Shown here: in pieces, positions 12,201-22,427 of the stretch | Numbering within the stretch: the stretch's first letter is position 1 | Layout: each line of letters opens with the position of its first letter | NCBI GenBank assembly: GCA_037953625.1 | Contig: CM075649.1 | Coordinates: 74,307,290 to 74,371,289 of the forward strand | Origin: Crotalaria pallida | Lineage: Eukaryota; Streptophyta; Magnoliopsida; Fabales; Fabaceae | Length of the DNA stretch: 64,000 bases | Direction of reading: 5' to 3' | Notes under the pieces: generated by a model | Told to the model about the DNA's origin: nothing | Database searches by the model: none | What the model saw: the letters and a program-made list of their open reading frames with translations, nothing else | Program-made: the position numbers and the translations under genes

Positions 12201-12718
12201 TCATACATACAACACCTTAGGACATCATGTTTCCACTCAAAACACACGGCACATACATACACATACACACATATGCAATCTTCTTTTCATGTTATCACAT
12301 AGCATTAAATCACATATTTAATACATATTCACATTCACACAATTCATGCATTCATTCATTTAAATTTACTAATTAAATTTCATACATAATTCATTGCACA
12401 AATTCAAAAATTCCAAACTTTAAAGAAAATCAATCAACCGTACTAATTCAATTACAAAAATAACCTTTACTTAATTTTGAAATAAAACCATATTTTCACA
12501 TAAATCAAAATCTTCAAAAGAAATCATTTATTCAAAACCTCAAATCATAAAAGAAAATTCGTTTCTTGAAGAAATCTAAAAAAAAAATCAAAATCAAACT
12601 TCACATAAAATCACTTGCTAAAACACTTTAACTGAAAAGTCTTGCTTAAATTCTGAAAAATTCATTTTGAATAAAATCTGATTGATTTATTTGAGTCCAG
12701 AAAATGCGGGATGTTACA

Positions 12719-13172
12719 TTAGCCCTGAGGATCTGCTGGTAGATGATGAGGACGAGTGACAGAGCAGTATTTAGAATGCAAGTGTTAGTAAAGGTTCATG
12801 ACTAGGAATTAGGTAATTCCCTTTTGAGTAATGTATTCCACCACGAGTTCTTAGCATCCTGGTGATGTCATGCTGTAACCCCAACAAGTTTATTTCAAGT
12901 ACCGATGTTTTGTAAATTAAATCGAATGGGCTATCTTGTTTAAATGATGTTTTGGAAAACCAGTTTCAAAGTGCGGTGTCTTGTGACATTTCGGTTTGGA
13001 ACTTGAAAGAGGGTACGCACTTGAGAACGTAAATTTTTAATTATAATCAAGTTTCAAAACGAAACCGTTCTCACGAGTACGTAACTCTTGTTTATAAAAA
13101 AAATGGCCCAAATTTTCAAGGTATTTTAATATAAACAGTTGTGGTTTCAAGTTGCCAAATCGGGGTGTTACA
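12719..13172 (+). repeat. 3' end of the 5' LTR of element E
   Basis: The segment ends in CGGGGTGTTACA and is followed by a + strand primer site, so it is the last 454 bp of a + strand 5' LTR; the rest was separated by insertion of F. It shares ordered motifs with the end of the F LTR: caaagtgcggtgtc, ttcggtttggaacttgaaa, an A-run plus tggccc, and a terminus reading gttgccaaatcggggtgttaca in E, close to that of F. E and F are therefore related families. Confidence 0.8.
12721..12759 (+). pseudogene. Acidic C-terminal tail of an LTR ORF in element E (cut by F)
   Basis: In frame from 12721 the sequence encodes SPEDLLVDDEDE followed by a stop at 12757-12759. Upstream sequence is lost behind the F insertion. 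The stop lies exactly 413 bp before the LTR end, the same as for the F LTR ORF, and the encoded tail is acidic as in F. The segment is too short for a homology claim by itself; position and composition are the evidence. Confidence 0.35.
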
Positions 13173-13176
13173 GTTG

Positions 13177-13188
13177 TGGTATCAGAGC
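13177..13188 (+). promoter_or_regulatory. Primer-binding site of element E (initiator-Met tRNA)
   Basis: TGGTATCAGAGC, four bases after the LTR end at 13172; same spacer GTTG as in F. Confidence 0.9.
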
Positions 13189-14479
13189 AATGGTTGATCT
13201 AAGAACTCTTGTGTGTGGACTTACATACTCTACCGTGTGACTCTGAGTGTGCGCTAGTCGTAAGATAGCAATAGGTAAGGATAGGACCGCTAGGGATGCG
13301 TCAGTGTATCTCCGGACAGCGTAGTTCTCATCTGCAATGGAATTCGGCCGCAGTGCTCGGTGCTATCATGAGACGTCAGCAGGTGATTCAAATCTTCTTG
13401 TTGAAATCCTTCCTGATGTGAACCTCTTATTGTTTGAAGTGACCTTTGAGCTTTTGACCTGAGGTCTTGAACTCTTCTTTCTTGTTGCAACATTCTTTGC
13501 AAAACCCATGGATTTTGTCAAATTGTTTTGACAAAATGTTTGAAATAGCCTTTTCCAGAAAATTTTTAGACCTTGCTCTGTCAAAGAAACCTGATACATT
13601 TGTTATAAACATTGATAAAACCCAAAGTTTTATTTTTGACCTTGGCTAAATATTTGTTCTTTCCTAAAGCTCTATCGAAAATGTAAAACCCTGATATCCG
13701 ACATCCGTCATACAGGTGTTCTTAGATTAGATAGTGGGTGGTGAAGTGTCGTAAGGCAAGAATTGTAAGTATCAAGGAGACTAAGAATTGATTGCCATGA
13801 AATGATAAGAAGTGTGAGTTTTGGAGAAGGTAGGAGAACCCTTTCGAGTCATAGGAAGGTGGTGAGTTATGTAAAATAGGTAGGAGTTAGAATTTTGAGG
13901 GCGGATTGATCAAAATAATGGCCTAGTTGGTGATAGGATGAGGAGGAATTGAGAAAATATTCAGAATTTGAGGTCCTAAGTATCTTAATTTGAGGGAGAA
14001 GAGTGGTTAAATAGAGGAGAACAAATGATAATGTGGTAACGTTGAGTCGATGAAGTGGTGGAACTTGTGATTAAAACCCTTAGGTGTGACCCAAAGTTAG
14101 GGTGAAGAGTTAAGACAAGACGTTTTGAGGAATAATAGGTCTCGGAACTGAAGGAATGTTGATGGTATAGAACCTGTGATGGATAGAAAAGTTGGCAAAA
14201 GGTTTAGAATGTCTAAGTTGTATGATTAAGTGTTTAGAATAGAAAGGGAAATAGTGCGTATCTCCTTAGGATTAGTGGCAGTTAAGGAAAAGGGGAGATG
14301 AGATAGTAACCCTAGAAGTTGGATAGAGGCAAATAATGGATGGAGTGTGAGACAATAAAAGGTTAGATTGGGATTAGGTGGCGAGAAATTGTGTAAGACT
14401 GAGAGAGATGTGATAAGGGATGAGAGTTTTAGCGGTGAAGTTGTGATTAAAGAGGTAGTGTGTGGAGGTATGATTTATT

Positions 14480-14491
14480 AAAGTTGGGGAG
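14480..14491 (+). promoter_or_regulatory. Internal polypurine-like motif of element E
   Basis: AAAGTTGGGGAG inside the internal domain, matching the equivalent motif in D, D' and F and resembling E's own terminal tract at 63214-63226. Confidence 0.45.
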
Positions 14492-14608
14492 CAAGCGAAG
14501 ATATGGAATTTTAGGAAATAGTTTGACTAGGCTTGAACTAATGAAGGAGAATTTAACCCTATGAAGTAATAGAACCTTGACCCAATGGGTATAACTCTGT
14601 TATGTCTG

Positions 14609-14613
14609 GATAT
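14609..14613 (+). repeat. Target-site duplication of element D (left)
   Basis: gatat directly before the LTR start; the same five bases follow the LTR end at 62936-62940. Confidence 0.85.
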
Positions 14614-14768
14614 TGTGAGACCCACAATTTTTCCTCCAATTTAATTCAAATCATAGTTAATTTTATGATAATTTATATGATAATATTTTATAGATATTTA
14701 TTAAAGTAAAAATTTATAGTGAACCATTAATTATATTCTTGAATTGTATATTTGGTTGTTTGAGTTAT

Positions 14769-14812
14769 GTATGTATATATATATATATACGTGTAAAATA
14801 TATATATATAGG
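14769..14812. repeat. AT microsatellites in D LTR
   Basis: Two short (AT)n runs around tacgtgtaaaa. The equivalent runs in the 3' LTR at 39235-39290 are longer, so they changed length after insertion. Confidence 0.7.
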
Positions 14813-14921
14813 TATAATTGTATGTGATGCATTTGAAATATATTCTTGGTATGAAAATATTTTTATAAGGTTGTTGAATGACATGAAAGGATTTTTGAAG
14901 AAGTATATATAGTTAATATAA

Positions 14922-15051
14922 CTTCGAAAATTCATATCTTTTAAACCGTAAGTCGAAATTACAAATGATATATCAAAACGATCGTATCGAAGTGTAGATT
15001 ATGAAAATGTAAAGTTTTGATTTTTATTTCGAAGTTTTCGAAATTTTATCA
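14922..15051 (+). repeat. D LTR duplicated module, copy 1
   Basis: About 130 bp with ttcat-atcttttaaaccgtaag, then aaaacgatcgt (palindrome CGATCG at 14979-14984), then ttcgaa motifs. An imperfect second copy is at 15275-15410. It lies in the presumed U3, upstream of the TATA box. Confidence 0.6.
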
Positions 15052-15274
15052 CTGCTACAGTACTGAAGGAATTTTTTGAGTTTTAAGTGTAAAGGTGTGA
15101 TTTTAATGCATTAAATGACCTTTTGACTCAAGTGTATGTTATTTTGAAAACAAAAATACATTTCTGAGGTTTTCTATTGGACTACCATCCAAATAAAATA
15201 TATTTTCGTATTTTTCTTATTATAAAATTAATTGAAAGCTTATGAAGTGCATTTTTGAAGGAAATGATCTTAGA

Positions 15275-15410
15275 GCTTCAAAAATTCATAACTTTCAAAC
15301 CGTAAGTCCAAAAATTATGAATTTTATATGAAAACGATCGTGTTGAAATTTAGATTTCAAAAATGTAAAATTTGTAATTTTATTTTGGGTGCTTCGAAAA
15401 TTCTATATCT
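15275..15410 (+). repeat. D LTR duplicated module, copy 2
   Basis: Imperfect repeat of 14922-15051 with aactttcaaaccgtaagtcc, CGATCG at 15335-15340 and a TTCGAA-type end. Both copies are kept in the 3' LTR and, inverted, in D' (about 32760-33190). Confidence 0.6.
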
Positions 15411-15854
15411 GTACCAATTAAAAAACGAATTTAGAGTTTTAATATTGGGAAAATTATTTTTGGACCTCCAATAAATTTTTCCTTTTTACACTGCACTTTA
15501 TAAATAAAAATATGGTGTTACAAAATATTTTCATGGCTGTACCTATGTTTATTTAATACAGTTTATTATTTTTGCAATTATTTGATTAGAGGATATTTTT
15601 GAATTATGGAAAAATAGGCAAAATTAATTTGGAAAATATTTTTATTTTATTTCTGGACTGCACAGTCCATAATTATATGTGGGAGGAAGAATCTAGTTTG
15701 AAATTCAAAATGTACATGGAACTTGTGAAAGAAATAAATGCATTTTCATTTTCTAAAGGGTTCATTAAGTGAAAAAGATTAGGAAAAACCCCCCCTTGGA
15801 CTATGGTGACTCACCCCTTAGTAGATTAGTTGAATCTGAATTTTCCCTCTTGCC

Positions 15855-15862
15855 TATAAATA
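15855..15862 (+). promoter_or_regulatory. TATA box of D 5' LTR
   Basis: TATAAATA within ttgcctataaata. The same box is at 40335-40342 in the 3' LTR (TATAAATA) and at 31991-31998 on the - strand in D'. Transcription would start about 30 bp downstream, near the acacacaag stretch, giving a U3 of about 1.27 kb and leaving more than 4.5 kb of LTR as R plus U5. Confidence 0.65.
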
Positions 15863-16017
15863 TTGGCCCAAACCCATCTCTTTTTACACACAAGAAACTC
15901 TACCATTTTGAGAGAAAAATTGAGAAAAAGCTTAGAAGAAGAAAGTGGGTGGCCAGTTGATAGAGGAAGAGGAGGAAAAATTTTCATCATCATTTTGAAG
16001 TTCATTTAGCTTAAGGA

Positions 16018-16029
16018 AAAGAGGTAACA
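16018..16029 (+). promoter_or_regulatory. Likely splice donor downstream of D TATA box
   Basis: AAAAGAG|GTAACA about 160 bp after the TATA box; conserved as GAG|GTAACAC at 40501-40510 and as GAGAG|GTAATT on the - strand at about 31830 in the more diverged D'. Conservation in the diverged copy supports use. Confidence 0.4.
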
Positions 16030-16480
16030 CTAAACTTATGTTTTGATCTATTTTTTTCATCTCTTATTCTATTGTTATTTAGTAAATAAAAATCTCTAGT
16101 TTCTTCTATGATAAAGAATAAGAACTAAAATTTCTAACTCCTATTTTGATATTGAAATAAGATTATTGATAGTGTTTTGATATTATTTTTGGGTCATATG
16201 AATTGAGGATTAAGAAAAAGGGACAAAATGACTTGTTTAAAGAGATAATCTCCCCTTTTTCCTTAACCCATGATGGCCAAATTTTATGATAAATAGGAAA
16301 ATAAAATTCTGGAAATTTTTGGTGTTCTTAAAATGTAGGAATTTATATTTTGTATCTGTTTGGATTATTTTGTTTCTTTTTGCTTGGATTCAAAATGAAT
16401 ATATGTATAAGGAATGGAAACTAAATTAAAATTGAATAAGTTTAATGTATTTTTGATTTTTTTTCTTTTCTGGACCGTGA

Positions 16481-16512
16481 TATATATATATATATGTGTA
16501 TATATATATATA
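16481..16512. repeat. AT microsatellite in D 5' LTR
   Basis: Interrupted (AT)n; an uninterrupted and longer run is at 40960-40996 in the 3' LTR. Confidence 0.7.
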
Positions 16513-17970
16513 TTAGGTGATAGTTGTTGTTAATATGTGTATAATTGTTATGTGACTAATTTCTTAAAAGTATAAACTAATGGGTGATATTGATCTTTGA
16601 TGTTTTGATATAAAAATGAAATGATAATAGTCTTATGAAAATAAAATTTAATCCTGAATTTTTATGGTTGACGGAAATATATAATTGATTTTTTAAAGTA
16701 AAAGTTACAAATAAATTATAGTATTTTGTTTGATAATTCTAGGAGTAATTGGGTAATTTTAATAAGGAAAAATAGGTTAATAAGAATGGTATTTTTGTGT
16801 GATGACATGACTATAGGATTGAGTTTAGTTGCTGTAAAAAAAATATTTTTATGAATGGTGTCTATTTGATATTTTATTGATGATTAAAACAATTCTTTTG
16901 AAGGTATAATATTATGTAACTATGATGTATAGGTGTTTTAAAAATTAAAAGTATTTTTCCTAAATGTTGAGCAGTGGCCGAATTATTTAGGAGAAAAAAA
17001 TATAGAGTTTGATAATTTTCCTAATTGATTTAATAATGATTTGATGTGAATAGATGATTATTAGTATATATAAGTGTTTAGTTATTTTAATTCTGAAAAA
17101 TAATTAATTCTGAAAAATTATTTTAATTCTGGAAAATTATCATTTTATTAAGATATAAGACTCCAAATGATTATTTTTATGTGTGTTAGTAGTGCTTAAT
17201 TTGTATATAATTATTTAAGTTTGTTTGCCTTATTTTCTTAAGATAATGCAACAAATTGTAGTGGCTGTACAGCAGGTGACATTATTTTATGTGACTTAGA
17301 TTTAATTATTTTAATATAATAATTCTTAAAAAGAATTTAGGAAAAAGCGGCATGTGTTTCTGATAAACCGTTTAGGAGAAAACTGAGTTTTAAGAAATAG
17401 TATATATGCTGTTCAAGATTCTAAAACAGTTGCATCAAGGATAGAAATTATTTTGAAATGAATTGGTAATGTGTACTTTATGCTAAGATCTTTATTATAA
17501 GTAGTTAAAAATTAGCAAGGAAGTGTAAAAGTGATTTTGTGAATGTACTGATGCTTAAAAGTGATTTGTTGTGTATTGATTATAGTTTGTAATTTAATTT
17601 CATTATTGATAGAGAAAAAGTATTTTCAACTTGGAATACTTGAGTTTATTTTCTCAATATGTTATATGTGTTTATAACGTTATTATGCAAAGATTTGTTT
17701 ACTGCTTGATTGATTGAAATGTGCATCAAAGAAAAATACTCCAAATTCATGCTGTATGAATAGCCTGTAAATGGTAGTTTTTATAAGGTACTTAAGAGTG
17801 AGATCTGTAGTAAAGAAAAAATTGAGGTTTATTTTTAAGATATTATGATTGTGTTTTAAAAGTTATATTATGATTGGAGATGATTTTCATAATTTAAAAG
17901 CTAAAAAGAAAAAGTGATTTTGCAAGACTTGTAGGGTATGCTGTCCGAAATTCTAAATTGGGGTGTTACA

Positions 17971-18461
17971 TTTAGTGATTTTGCAATACTGCACCTTTTC
18001 CAATAATGGGTTTTTCCTTTGCTTCTCCTGTTGGAAAGTATACTACCAACGAGTCACTTTATCCTAATCCACACTTCGGAAACTCCAAATGTGGAAAAGC
18101 CAACTTCAATCCTAGCCTTTGACCTCTTAGGAATTCGGGGTTCGCGTCATTGCTACCATTGTCTTGACTTGCAAAACGTCCATGCATCTTCATTTATGCA
18201 CCAACTTTAACCCTTAGTTTACTCTAAGACCAAAATTGTTACAACTCAAACACAAACAAACACAACCAGAGTCACACAAGGAAAGAGTAATTCTTGGAAA
18301 AAGTGTGGTATTTTAAAGACTGCCAGAGGAGAATTGAGTTCAAGTCAATACATTACCCTACTTCGTTTCGATTTTTTAAAAGAACCCAATCACCCTTTCG
18401 TATGATTATTGAACTTGATTTTCGCATTTTTGCGATAATTTGACCCTTTCAAACTAAAAAG
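17971..18461. other. Patchwork of D internal-domain fragments
   Basis: From about 18290 to 18461 the sequence matches the + strand internal domain at 38043-38213. Before that, about 18200-18287 resembles the internal domain in the opposite orientation (cagagtcacacaaggaaag also reads on the + strand at about 34590 inside the inverted D'). No primer site follows the LTR end at 17970. The remainder, about 17971-18200, has no recognised match in the window. Confidence 0.5.
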
Positions 18462-18851
18462 AATTTTCACTAAAAATTTGCGCCATTTTTTTTATAAACA
18501 TTTCCAAAATCAGTTTAGTTTAATTCTTTTACAAAAAGATTTTCATAAAACAATTTGATTCATTTGTTTACAAAATGATTTGATACTTAACTCGCGTCAT
18601 AAAAATTCTATTTCCAAAAAAGAGATGTTACCATCCCACACATTTCTAAAAACTCATTTTCTCCATGTCATATTTAATTGATGGTTAACTTGCAGAAAAT
18701 AATTTAGGTACTTATGAACATGATACAATAACCAAAAAGAACTTCTTTTATTTCATTTCAGAGTAGGGGTTACATTCGGAATAGAGTAATCATGTCCTAC
18801 CCATCCAAAGATGGAATAATAAAAAAGACTATCCTAGACTACTAGTCTTCA

Positions 18852-19076
18852 TCATTTCCTCCACCGCAACTGTCTGGAATATTCTTTGATTGCTGCTTCT
18901 GCTTCCTCCTCGTATGTGCGTCGTCTCGCGATCCTCTTCCGACTTGAGCAACCGCTACTCGAGATAGTACATGATCTGTCATCTGTGAACATTGTTTCCC
19001 AATGTTCACAGGAAAGGGAAATAGAGAGAGTAAGCACTTCCGAACGATATGATCGTCGACGGCGCGGGCTTACCAT
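18852..19076 (-). pseudogene. D' LTR frame ending at the conserved ORF position
   Basis: A 74-codon - strand frame ends in an acidic then basic tail (YEEEAEAAIKEYSRQLRWRK) at a stop whose equivalent in the D 3' LTR (62517-62519) is 416 bp from the LTR end, against 413 bp in E and F. In the other D copies a 1-bp indel changes the frame near the end. The frame is much shorter than in F and I see no sequence identity with the F protein, so it is at best a decayed relative. Confidence 0.25.
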
Positions 19077-19299
19077 AGGGGAATATTAAGACCATACAAG
19101 CATATCATAAAACAATATATACATCATTATTACCAATCCCTTATAAACACCTTCAGCTAAATACCATAGGGTCCTTTCCACCAAAAGGATAATCTTCATG
19201 AAATCATATCCATTATATTTAATTATCTTTAGGCTCTAAGTTTCATTATCATAACCACCGGAAATTCAAGAGGGGGTACCACCACCGAGGCTCAAGGGT

Positions 19300-19735
19300 T
19301 TGGTAGCACACACGTTACATCTCCTCCATCATTCCAACCACATCCTAGTTCGGAAAGCAGATGGGATGCACAGGAACCCTAACCATGCTGGCATCGATGT
19401 CGAAGGGTACGCACCAACAAGTATCCAACAACCGAAGTAAAATCATTTCATCAATACAGTTTGAAAAGTACAGCGACATCTAGCCCCATTCGGGTTCCCT
19501 CTCACCATCTAAGATTTGCTCAAGGGGGCGACAGCACTTTCTCTAGTTGATCATGCAGTTCCTTGCTACGACATTGCCTTCAACCGAAAGACAAGTCCTT
19601 GTAGTCTTGTCCCGCCTAGAGAAGCACTCGAGGCTTCTTGACGTTCATCGTCCTTGCCCTCCCCTATCACAATCACCACTTGAAGAGACACCAACCTCCA
19701 AGCATGCGGTATCTTTCCTCTCCACTACTTCACTC
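19300..19735 (-). other. Conserved LTR block, D' copy
   Basis: Counterpart of 808-1260 in F. D copies on the + strand are at about 36655-37090 and 61630-62060. An open antisense frame of about 90 codons over part of it (19547-19822 on the + strand) is kept in the three D copies but not in F, so it is probably chance. Confidence 0.55.
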
Positions 19736-20999
19736 TCAACGCAAGGTTTAGAAAAGGGGTTCCTAAGTCTTTTAAGTCTTTTAAGTCTGTCATTAATCCT
19801 AGTTTTGGTCGACCCATTCTAAGCCTCGCTTCTAACGGGCCTCGACCTCTAAGGGAAACATCAAACACCTTTTTACAGTACAGTGGATTCCACAAGACTT
19901 AGACCACGACACAGTCATCCACGTGGCCAGTCACTTAAAGGGGATATTTACAAAGTTATCGTGTCGTTTGCACTATCACTGTACACTAGTATCGTTTTCG
20001 AATTTCCACAAGGTTCATTGATCATTCTCATAAATTCAAAAATATGCCAAATCCTTTTCATGGAACGACCGTTCGAAAAATACTAAGAAATCTTTTCATA
20101 GGAACAACCGTTCAAAAACATTAATTATCTTACTATAGGATAAACCATTATTTCCAAAATATATTCCCAATCTTCTTGTTATCTCATCATATAACTCATT
20201 TCCATATAATATACAATAAAGATATATAACATGGTATAATCAATTATCAACCGACATACAATTAATATCGAGGAATCGTGTTTTTCGTATAAACGGCGGA
20301 ACACACACTCAATTGCCGTTTTACTACTCGACCGATAGATTCCTAGTTCCGACCTTTGAGATGATACGGAACGTCCTAATATTACCCTACATGCCACTAT
20401 GTCTTAAGAAGGCTTCTCTCTCACCTGAGATCCACGCTTACTCTGTTTCAACCTTTGTGTCTGTAGCTCCAGCAGCTCGCTCACTTTTGATTCTTTTTAT
20501 TCTTAAACGATAAACGGTATATAATCAATATCTAGCAAATACCTTATACTATCTATTTACTTAGGTAAGGACAAGACCCAAAGTACCAAAGTACCTTAAA
20601 ACAGAAATCTTTTTTAAAACAGAATGTCCTTTTCAAGGCGTCAAATAACTTAAAATAATCCCTTTTAAAATTCAAGAAATCCTTTTTGCAAAACATAATT
20701 TAAAACTCATCTAATACTTTGAAAATTATTTAGAATACATTTTTATTTCTATAATACCATACTATATTACTTATATAACAACTACCATATGCACACACTT
20801 ATACCAGTAAAAACAACAATTTATTTAAACAAATAACATCAAATCATACTTTCACAAATTCACTTTTATAATTTCTATTTACTCTATACACTTATATTAA
20901 AGGTCCTGTCATAAAAATCCTCCTAGTAATTCATTCCAAAACAATTTTTATAGTCGATGCAACCAATCTAGAATTTCGGACAACATACCCTACAAATCT

Positions 21000-21106
21000 T
21001 AAGACATAATCATAACATCTTAAGAATAAATCTCAATTTTTCCAATCGTAATATAACTTTTAAAACATAATCATAACATCTTAAGAATAAATCTCAATTT
21101 TTCCTT
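21000..21106. repeat. 46-bp tandem duplication in D' LTR
   Basis: Two near-identical copies of a segment beginning acataatcataacatctta, at about 21004-21046 and 21066-21106. The other D LTR copies have it once. Confidence 0.7.
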
Positions 21107-21590
21107 TACTACAAATCTCACTTCTAAGCACCTTATAACAACTACCTTGTCCAGACCACTCATACAGCATGACTTTAAAGTATTTTTCTTTTGATGCAAA
21201 TTTTTAATCAGACCAAGCAGTAAACAAATTTTGCAAAATCATGTTATAAACACATATAACTAAATGAGAAAATAAACTCAAGCATTCAAAGCTCAACATA
21301 CTTTTTCTATCATTAATTAGATTAAATTACAGACTACAAACAGAACACAGAAAAATCACCTCTAAACATCAGTACATTCACAAAATCACTTTTATACATC
21401 CTCTAAATTTTTAAATACTTATAATAAAGATTTTATCATAAAGCACACCTTACCAATTATTTCAAAATTATTTTCATCCTTGGTGCAACTATTTTACAAT
21501 CTTGGACAGCACATACCCTATTTCTAAAAAATCAGTTTTCTCCTAAACAATTCATCGAAAACACATGCCTCTTTTTCCTAAAAATTCTTT

Positions 21591-21595
21591 ACAAG
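21591..21595 (+). repeat. Target-site duplication of element A (left)
   Basis: acaag before the LTR start TGTGATGTCC; repeated at 30585-30589. Confidence 0.9.
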
Positions 21596-22150
21596 TGTGA
21601 TGTCCTAGACGGTGAGGTCCTCCAAGGGTATAGGAGATGACCTTCAAAGGAGCCTCTGTCTAGGGTTTCTATGTGATGTTTGGTGGGAGTCCTCAAGTGG
21701 CTAAGGAAGAAAGCCAGGAAGTAACCCTAATCACTGGTGTGTGAGGGTGATAATTAGGGTTAGAGGACGTACCTGAGCCCCATGTAGTACGGAGCTACTT
21801 ATAGGGGAGAGCTGGTTGCCCTAATGGGCTTGCTTTAGGCCCAAGTAGGGCCAACCTGTACTGAGCTATGAGTGGATAAGATGTCCTTGCGAATAAGGTG
21901 GTGAGTTGTCCTTGTGGATGAGAAGGGAAGACGTCATCATGCCCTTGGTGTCGGACTTGGGAAGGTGTCGGACTTGGGAAGGTGTCGGACTTAGACGTCG
22001 GACCTGAGTTGGAGCACGAGGTCGGCCCGTATCTGGCGTCTGTTCGGCCGTTGAGCATTGAGCTCGGCCAAGCGCTCAGAAGGCTTCCTGAAGGGTCCTT
22101 AGGTCTTCGGCGAGGAGTCTGAGGACCTCGGCTAGGCCGAGTCCACCACA
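21596..22150 (-). repeat. 3' LTR of element A (555 bp)
   Basis: Same length as 30030-30584 and nearly identical. On the + strand it begins TGTGATGTCC and ends CCACCACA. It includes tandem copies of a 17-bp unit (gtgtcggacttgggaag) at about 21949-21990. The antisense gene of the element starts just beyond this LTR. Confidence 0.95.
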
Positions 22151-22300
22151 TAAGCCCCCCAGCTCGGTCAAGGCTATCTGAGCCTTGTTCCGAGGTTCTG
22201 GTTTAGGTCCTTTTCCCAAATCCACCTCATAAGGGCCGAGTTCACCACATAAGCCCCCCAGCTCGATCAAGGCTATCTGAGCCTTGTTTCGAGGTCCTGG
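22151..22300 (-). promoter_or_regulatory. Polypurine tract of element A, tandemly duplicated
   Basis: Directly inside the LTR the + strand reads taagccccccagctcgg (- strand purine tract CTGGGGGGCTTA). About 100 bp further in, at about 22234-22300, the same tract recurs together with a copy of the adjoining LTR edge (gagttcaccacataag). Element B has the same arrangement, so the duplication is ancestral. Confidence 0.75.
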
Positions 22301-22427
22301 GGAGTTCGGACGATAAGTCTGCCAAGAGCTGGATCCAGCTGTCTCTGACGTCCTTTCATTATGACGGAGCAGGTTTGACAGCTGTCTACTCACCAGTACC
22401 GAAGTGACGTTTGCTTTTACCGGATCT

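Larger units (their letters stand above)
1..12718 (-). mobile_element. Element F: non-autonomous giant-LTR retrotransposon
   Basis: Positions 1-5305 repeat at 7399-12718 in the same orientation with about 1 percent difference by eye. Between the copies lie a purine tract next to the 5305 end and a primer-binding site (TGGTATCAGAGC on the - strand) next to the 6940 end, as expected for a - strand LTR element. The complete LTR is 5779 bp and the internal domain only 1634 bp, with no gag, protease, RT or integrase visible, so it must depend on proteins from another element. LTRs begin TGTAACATCCCG and end GGGGTGTTACA. About 460 bp of the 3' LTR lie left of the window. It is inserted in the 5' LTR of element E; the expected right target-site copy is ttagc (12719-12723) but its partner is outside the window. 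Confidence 0.85.
6940..12718 (-). repeat. 5' LTR of element F (complete, 5779 bp)
   Basis: This - strand LTR begins at 12718 (TGTAACAT) and ends at 6940 (TGTTACA), just before the primer site. It is far longer than usual plant LTRs. In LTR sense order it holds CA-rich U3 repeats (about 12315-12005), a likely splice donor AAG|GTAGTC at 11441/11440, the minisatellite (about 9234-8892), the conserved block (about 8675-8222), a pyrimidine-rich stretch CTTACTCTCTC, and the 141-codon ORF ending 413 bp before the LTR end. Confidence 0.9.
13173..14608 (+). other. Internal domain of element E, 5' part
   Basis: Starts with the primer site and ends where element D is inserted. No convincing coding frame with gag or pol motifs is seen. 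With 62941-63226 the full internal domain is about 1.7 kb, similar to F. Purine-rich on the + strand in its later part, with the shared AAAGTTGGGGAG motif at 14480-14491. Confidence 0.75.
14614..17970 (+). repeat. 5' LTR of element D, 3' part deleted
   Basis: Matches 39075-42440 almost base for base, then jumps at ctaaattgg directly to the LTR terminus ggtgttaca. About 2.5 kb of LTR is missing. The 7-bp microhomology aaattgg at both deletion ends points to end joining or template slippage. Confidence 0.85.
18462..21595 (-). repeat. Inverted D' LTR, 3' half
   Basis: Reverse complement of the D LTR, starting about 20 bp short of the LTR terminus and running to the insertion of element A. It matches 60957-62900 and 35100-37900 closely near the LTR end and less well further upstream, so D' is a related but distinct copy. 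It continues at 30585. Confidence 0.85.

Noticed and set aside
13290..13649. Overlapping frames of 60-77 codons on both strands in the E internal domain
   Set aside because: No zinc knuckle, protease or other gag-pol motif, and not kept in the related F or D domains.
19547..19822. A 91-codon frame with Leu/Ser-rich end in D' LTR, also present in the two other D copies
   Set aside because: Antisense to the LTR, not kept in F, and explained by high identity between the D copies; its end is a simple ctttt-type repeat.
21795..22151. A 118-codon - strand frame within the A LTR (also at 30229-30588)
   Set aside because: It spans LTR control sequence, differs between A and B and has low-complexity Ser/Pro/Arg composition; likely chance in GC-rich DNA.
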